64,000 bases of DNA from Pseudisothecium myosuroides (lineage: Eukaryota; Streptophyta; Bryopsida; Hypnales; Lembophyllaceae), in contig OX637288.1 in assembly GCA_951799445.1 (NCBI GenBank), forward strand, positions 622,501 to 686,500, given 5' to 3'. Below, piece by piece: positions 58,291 through 64,000 of the stretch (positions are counted from its first letter, which is position 1; each line of letters starts with the position of its first letter). The position numbers and the translations under genes are program-made. Below the pieces are notes generated by a model. It was not told the DNA's origin and searched no databases. It saw only the letters and a list, made by a program, of their open reading frames with translations.

Positions 58291-58540
58291 AGGGGGCAAA
58301 GGGAGGGGCCACGTGTCGCAAGGGCTGGGGTCGCAAAGGGAGGTCGCAAGGGCTGTCCAGGGAGTCTAGGATCTGGGGGGGTCGCAACCGGGGCTGGGGG
58401 TCGCAACCGGGGCTGGGGGTCGCAAAGGGAGGTCGCAAGGGGCTGTCCAGGGAGTCTAGGATCTGGGGGGTCGCAACCGGGGCTGGGGGTCGCAAAGGGA
58501 GGTCGCAAGGGGCTGTCCAGGGAGTCCAGGGAGGTCCAGA
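58291..58540. repeat. G-rich tandem repeat
   Basis: Units of 'gtcgcaaccggggctggggg' and 'tcgcaaagggaggtcgcaag', with 'ggctgtccagggagtctagg' three times. Runs of 3-6 G are frequent on the plus strand. Confidence 0.9.
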
Positions 58541-60498
58541 GAGTCCAAGTCCGAATTATCTTGGACAACTCACACCAAAATTTGAGAAAAAACATTGACA
58601 AAAAAAAATCACATACTTAAGGTTAGGCCGTTGCTCGCCACACCAAACCATTTTGATTTTTTGTCTTACAAATTTTGGTTAGACAACTACAAATTCAACT
58701 CACTTGGAACACTCACGCTCTCATCTCAAACTGCATAGCCACAACAACAATTGACAACTAAACTCGAAGAAGAAAACCACTTAAAGAAGACAAAGTGGCG
58801 GCTTGGGAATAATTAGATTAACTCCTAAAGGACCGGCATGTGTTTTTTGGCCGTATAGAAATTTTGGGCAGGTCCGTGTGACTAGAGATTTCCATATTTT
58901 AAGCTGAAATTTTAATAGAAGGTGGGCGCGAGGAATATCTTTCATATGCACTAAATTTCAGCACATTTGGAAATAGGAGTCAAAAGTTATGGCCAAATAT
59001 GTTACTTTTTTTTGTAACTGGGCAGTCCGGGCAGCAAGAAAAATTTGGCAAAAATTTGATTTTTTTTTTTTTAATATTTTTTTTCTTGTAGATTATATTT
59101 TTGTCTATCTGGAAAGCTTTGATTCATTTCATTTGGATTTGTTATGAAATAGTTATGGACATTCTTGTTTTTCGGGCAGTTAGAGCATCTTCTTGAAAAA
59201 AATAACTTGTAGGATGCATTTCTAAATGCTATTTTTGCAATTTTAAAAACAAAAAAATTCTCATGGTTTAGTTTACTTGCTAGAACAATCTCACCATTGG
59301 AATTAGTGTATTTTAATTCCATCTAAAATATATTAATGTTTTAGATTTTCCTTCTATCTCGTACCTACTTCTACTTAATAAATTTTTTAGGAATGATAAT
59401 TAAGTTTTTTTGAATGCTTTTTTTTCCCCTAGACTCTCAATTCAATTCTCCACTATAAAGATTTGAAGCACAAAACTCTGTAGTATAAAATTTTAAGTGA
59501 AAAATGTTTAAAGTCAAAAAATCTAGTCCCGCAATGTGCTGAAATACTTGTTTTTTCCACTTTAAATGCAGATATCTTGCAATCTGAGCGGTCAAAAATT
59601 CTGAAATTTTTTCCACACATTCTCATACTAGTTAGGTGTAAGATCCTACGGTTAGATGTGCAAAAAAAACATTTTTCAAATTTTTTTACTCCTTGCTATA
59701 GAAATGGCAGTTTTGAGTGTTTTTTGGCAAAAAAAAGGCCTTGGGCCTTTAGGGGTTAAAAAACTAGTTTTCCTAAAGAATCTCACTATTCATGTTGGCT
59801 TGATGTTTTGTTTTTCACTATTCCTTTTGGATTTGGCGCGGTTTTTTATTCTTTTTCTATTCATTTGTTTTTTTTTGTTGTGCTTTTCCTATTCATTTTA
59901 GATTTGTTTTGGTTTTTATTCCGTTACTATTCATCTACTATTCATTCGAGACAAATTGTTTTTGTTTTTCTACTATTCATCTACTATTCTTTTAGAATAG
60001 TTCTTTGGTTCTATTCCTTTTACTATTGAAGAATTTGTTTTTTTCTATCAATTAGTATTTTTAGAAGGAATTAGTTGGTCTTGTTGACTTGGGTTTTTGT
60101 TTTATTGGCCTAATAAGCCAAATAGGAAAAGACAAAAAGTCAACAAAAACAATAGATTAATCCAACAAAAATCATAAACTAATGAATAACAATTAAAATC
60201 GACTATTCATTGGAATATTATTAATTTGGAAGATATTAATCTTTTTAAGTTAATTCTTAAATTAAAACAAATATTCAAGGTGGTTAGAAATAGGGCCTTG
60301 GAGTTATTTTAATTCAAAGAGTTATTTTAAAATCAACTAAAAACCATTAGAAGCTTAACGTAAATTCCTAAAATCAAAGGAATTAAGTTAAATACTTAGA
60401 CTAACCCATTTATTGTAGGAAATCAGTTAGAAGAATGTAGGAAAAGGATTTTTCCACACATTTTGAAACTAAAACTTTCATCAACAGACGGAGTACCC

Positions 60499-60570
60499 AT
60501 GATGGAAGACGACGGTTATTTTGAGTCCATTATGTTGGTGATCTGCGATGACGGGACTATGGACCCAGAG
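60499..60570 (+). CDS. E micro-exon 1 (acidic, 24 codons)
   Basis: 'MMEDDGYFESIMLVICDD' plus GTMDPE, then the donor GTATGT. It is in the same place and has the same acidic character as D exon 1, but its sequence is different. Confidence 0.5.
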
Positions 60571-61296
60571 GTATGTTAATTTTACAGTTTGCTTTTGCTT
60601 TGTTTTTGTTTTCAAATTAAAGTTAGAATCTTTGCTATTAGAAGTTAGTTCTTAGATTAGAATTTAGAATTTAAGTTAGATTTAGAACCTAATAAGTAAT
60701 TTAGGAGTTATAAAACCAAATCATACTTAAAACTTAACCCAATAACGAAAATTACCAATAAATTAACCGTAACCCCCCATTGGATGATAATCTAAGATTT
60801 TCATCCAAAGGAACCTTTAAAGAATCTTTTTAGGTAGGAATCAGACAAAGTATCTATAAAGATTCCAAAATCCCTTTTTACTTTTGAAAATACTTTATTT
60901 TTGAAGGATAAAAGGTTGGATGAAGTTTGAGACCAAATTTGGATGAAAAACATCCAATTAGGTCAAAATTCCGATTAGTCTTAAAAAACCGCAACTTAAA
61001 GGAACTAATAACTTAACCTTCGAATTTAAAATTATTTTGGATTGATTTGCTATTTTAGATTAGTAGATGAAGGTTAGCACAACTAAGGGGCCGAACGTAC
61101 CTCGTGGTAACTTTTGCCAGGAATCTTGGAATCTAGTTTTCTTCACCATTCTGGATAGAGAAAATTATATTCTAAAAAGCTACTGAGATATAATTTTAGT
61201 TAGATTAGATTTTGTTTTCTTTCTTTGTTTTTTACCTAACCATAACGTTTAATTAATTAACTCATAGCTTTTCTTAGAATTAGTGGAATTTTACAG

Positions 61297-61431
61297 GATT
61301 ACCAGTCACAAAAAGTGTCCATTGCTTGGAAGGCGAACACTTACTTAGGAACCACCCAATTAGGAGTAAAATCTCCAACGAAACTGCCGCTAGAACCCGT
61401 GTGTAACTTTCTGACTCAAGGGTGGAGTTAG
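61297..61431 (+). CDS. E micro-exon 2 (44 codons)
   Basis: After the acceptor 'tggaattttacag' it reads 'DYQSQKVSIAWKANTYLGTT' and continues open to TAG at 61,429-61,431. Phase 0 with exon 1, predicted product 68 residues. The QKVSIAWKA core aligns with QKRSIAWKA of D. Confidence 0.5.
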   Translation, partial: DYQSQKVSIAWKANTYLGTTQLGVKSPTKLPLEPVCNFLTQGWS

Positions 61432-62420
61432 AAACACTCACAGTGACCGTTCTAAAAATTTGAGGCCTAACTCCCCGGACGGCGAAGCTTCGATCCTGGC
61501 CCTAACCCCCTACTAAAAAATCCAATTTAAGTTTGTGTTAGTGGGTTCTCCTAAGGGAACCCGGTTGTGTGCATTTTTGGGAGGGCCAGCCAGTACACCG
61601 GACTAGCATACAGCCAGCATACCGGCCAGCATACAGCCAACATACAGCCAGCATATCGGACCGACAGCCAGCCATACAGCCAGCATACAACATCGGGCAG
61701 TCAGCTTGACTGAACTAACATCAGTATCGGGCTAAGTCAGCTTGACTAAACTAAACATCAGCCATCGGGTTAGTCAGCTTGGCTGAACTGAAATCCAACT
61801 ACTGGATTTCCAAACCTAAACGGGACGATGCCCTGCGGGGCCCCAACCGCCCTTTTTTATTTATTTTTTGATCTTTTAAAGTTTGAAATTTTGGAATCCA
61901 ATTGGGGAGAAAGGAAAAAATTAGATTGGAACTTCAAAAACACAAGAGAACGGGGGGGGGAGAAATAGAGGTTGCCACTCCACGCGCCACCTGCAAAAAA
62001 AACATCCTATCCAACTTGCATCACCACTCACACCTACACACAATGGAAGGAGATTAAGAATGGAGGAGAAGAAGTAGGCAAGAGAAGGTGAGAGACGATA
62101 AATAGTGACCTAGGCTTAGGCTAGGTAGGCTTGAGGAAAGGAAATCTTGAGAATCCATAGTGACCGATGGGAGGAGGATTAGGATGACACAAAGCAAGGT
62201 TGCGTAAGAGGGTAGGAGGAACATTTAAAACCTTCTCGGAGTTTGAAACCATAGTGTAAGACTCATAAAAGCTTAGGTAGAATAGTGCTAGTGTAGAAGA
62301 AAGAGGAAGAAAGAAAAGAAAGGAGGAAGGAAAAGAGGGAGTTTAGATCATCAAAAATTGTAATCTTTTCCAAATAAGCGGTGAGCTCGGAAAAAATTCA
62401 AACCAAAATCAAAGACTACC

Positions 62421-62483
62421 ATGGAGCGTGAGGATGTATACGTGGACGTGGACGAAGTTATTTCCGAAACCGGTAGTGAAGAG
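62421..62483 (+). CDS. D4 micro-exon 1 (acidic, 21 codons)
   Basis: 'MEREDVYVDVDEVISETGS' plus EE, then the donor GTGAGT at 62,484. Confidence 0.65.
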
Positions 62484-63938
62484 GTGAGTTTTTTATTTAA
62501 TCTTTGATGTTTCTCCCTAATTAGCATTTATTTTCCTAATCAGCCCTTAGAGCGTGATTAGCATCCGCGATTAGTGCAAATTAGAAGTTTAGATTCAAAA
62601 AGTTATAGATTAGGGATAGAGGTTTCCAAAAACATATTACACTTAGAATTTGGCTTTAAATCGACCGCGTTAGGCTAAGTTAAGCGGTAGGGGGTAGGAC
62701 AGAGGAATTTTGAGCAAAATTTCATCCAAAAAGAACCATGGACGGAACTTAGGGGTCTAGATTAGAAAGAGAATTTAGGATTAAAATTAGGGATTAATTA
62801 GCGGTTAGAATTAGAGTCAATTTACATTTTTATTTCTTAAAGTTAAAATTCTAAGGTCAAAATCTAGAGTTAACTTTGGGAAGTTAAAAAGTAGAATTAA
62901 TTTGGAAGTTTAACTTAGGGGGTTAAAATTTCCAGTGAAACCTTAGGGTAGTTTAGAAAAGGAAGTTAGGGTTAATTAGGAGTAAAAAAACCGAGTGGGA
63001 AGTAGAAATTAAAAAATAAAACTTTAGACTAAATTTAGGAGGTAGAAATTACGAGTAGATTTTTGAGTTAGGAATAGAGTTAAAATTAGAAGTCAAAACT
63101 CAGAGTAAATTGTGGAAGTAAGTTTAGAAGTTAAACCCTAGAGTTAAAAGTTGGAATTAAATTTAGGACGATAACATTTAGAGTTAATCTAGGATTAAAA
63201 CGATAGGATTAAAGTTGGAAGTAGAAAGTCAAAAGTCAAAAGTCAAAAGTCAAAAGTTAAGATTAAATTTAAAGGTTAAATTTTAGAATCAATTGGGAAG
63301 TAAAAAGTTAGAGTGAAAAGCTAAAAGTAGAAGTTAAAAGTTAGAGGTAGTGGTTAACTTTTAGCGTTAGTTTAGGAGTAAAAACTTAGAGTCAAAAGTC
63401 AAAACAAAGTCAAACCGTAGAGTTAAAATTAGAAGGGTAAATTTAGAATAAAATAGGGAAGTAAAAACTTGAAGTTAAAGTCAAAACATAGAGTTAACTT
63501 TAGAAGGTAAATTTTAGAGTTAGTTTGGGAGTAAAAACTTGGAGTCAAAAGTCAAAACAAAGTCAAACGGTAGCATTAAATTTTGAAGTTAAATTCTCTA
63601 ATTATTTTGGGAAGTTAAAAACCTAGAGTACACTTAGAAGTTAAAAGTTAGAGTAAGAGTTGAAACTTTAGGGGTAGCTTTTAAAAGTAGAACTTCTAGG
63701 TGGAGTTTTAAAAACCCAAGATAGTCCTAGAGGTTCATGGAAGGAACATAGGGGTTCCCCTTTTCACGTAGTTAGGGACGTTAGAAATGACGCCAACTAT
63801 CCAGTCAACCCTCGACATAGGATAGATAGTTAGGGAATTAGAATTTCACCATCACTCTGATCATTGCAGTTAGCTCGTGAGTCACTACATGCATTTCTAA
63901 TTATTCGCTGCCATCCACGACACTTAGGAAACGTTAGC

Positions 63939-64000
63939 AAAAAAGATCCATTGCTTGGAAGGCACAGTGGACCGCGCTCACAACGCCCCCATATATTAAA
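63939..64000 (+). CDS. D4 micro-exon 2 (partial at window edge)
   Basis: After 'aacgttag' it reads 'QKRSIAWKAQWTALTTPPY' and runs off the window before its stop. Confidence 0.5.

Larger units (their letters stand above)
55989..61440 (+). mobile_element. LTR-like repeat E, related to D
   Basis: It shares with D a 'ctcactaaaaattaga' block (56,230), a GTATATAAGG TATA box (57,041) followed by a C-rich run, a micro-exon with donor (60,499) and a second exon with the QKxSIAW core (61,297). Exact ends are unclear; D4 begins at about 61,441. Between 57,100 and 60,490 no other gene is seen. This stretch holds a leader with 'gtttagtttag' repeats, two tandem arrays (58,137-58,540) and AT-rich DNA, part of which resembles 1,730-2,200. 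Confidence 0.6.
61441..64000 (+). mobile_element. LTR-like repeat D4 (5'-truncated, runs off the window)
   Basis: Starts at 'cagtgaccgttctaaaaatt', equivalent to about 42,280 in D2. It has a 'cagcatacagccagcatacc' repeat block (61,590-61,790), micro-exon 1, the low-complexity intron and the start of micro-exon 2. Confidence 0.75.

Noticed and set aside
1..64000. tRNA or rRNA genes
   Set aside because: No cloverleaf-type sequence or rRNA segment was recognised by eye; the tRNA-like stretches are primer binding sites only.

Overview
The window reads as nuclear DNA of a land plant. Evidence: GT-AG introns in a multi-exon gene, long AT-rich intergenic DNA, a plant-type DUF659 hAT transposase, and Ty3/gypsy elements with a tRNA-Asp-type primer binding site as used by the Tat/Athila/Ogre lineage. 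A seed-free plant seems plausible from the unusual gene at 8.9-15.7 kb, but the sequence alone does not fix the species.

Layout. 1-8.9 kb is AT-rich non-coding DNA with several tandem repeat blocks, ending in a 16-copy, 67-bp array whose every unit carries an inverted repeat. 8.9-15.65 kb holds the only substantial non-transposon gene: seven exons that join in phase. They encode an unrecognised N-terminal region, a ParB-like domain, a degenerate N6/N4 DNA-methyltransferase-like domain, a disordered/coiled-coil linker, and an FCP1/SCP-type HAD phosphatase-like domain. An in-frame TAG interrupts the ParB-like motif. The locus may be one gene or two adjacent genes.

16.2-64 kb is almost entirely retroelement DNA in nested, truncated copies. 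Three related LTR subfamilies (A, B, C; about 3.2-3.9 kb each) carry a large protein-coding frame INSIDE the LTR, downstream of a TATA box. Two internal regions (R1, R2) carry gag and pol in one frame separated by the same in-frame TGA, which suggests stop-codon readthrough. A second LTR-like group (D, four copies; E, one copy) carries a tiny spliced gene inside the repeat: a short acidic first exon with a GT donor, a long low-complexity intron, and a second exon with the shared core QKxSIAW. A decayed hAT transposase lies at 45.9-48.2 kb, and the tail of an unidentified coding sequence lies just before it.

How the parts relate. The transposon frames are mostly broken by stops that comparison between copies explains as C-to-T (or G-to-A) changes, mainly CAG to TAG, as expected of methylated, silenced repeats. 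On the minus strand A, B, C and D form a chain in which each internal region is cut off by the start of the next LTR. The most unusual content is (i) proteins encoded within LTRs in two unrelated-looking families and (ii) the ParB/methyltransferase-like/HAD plant gene. All comparisons were made by eye; no search or alignment program was run.
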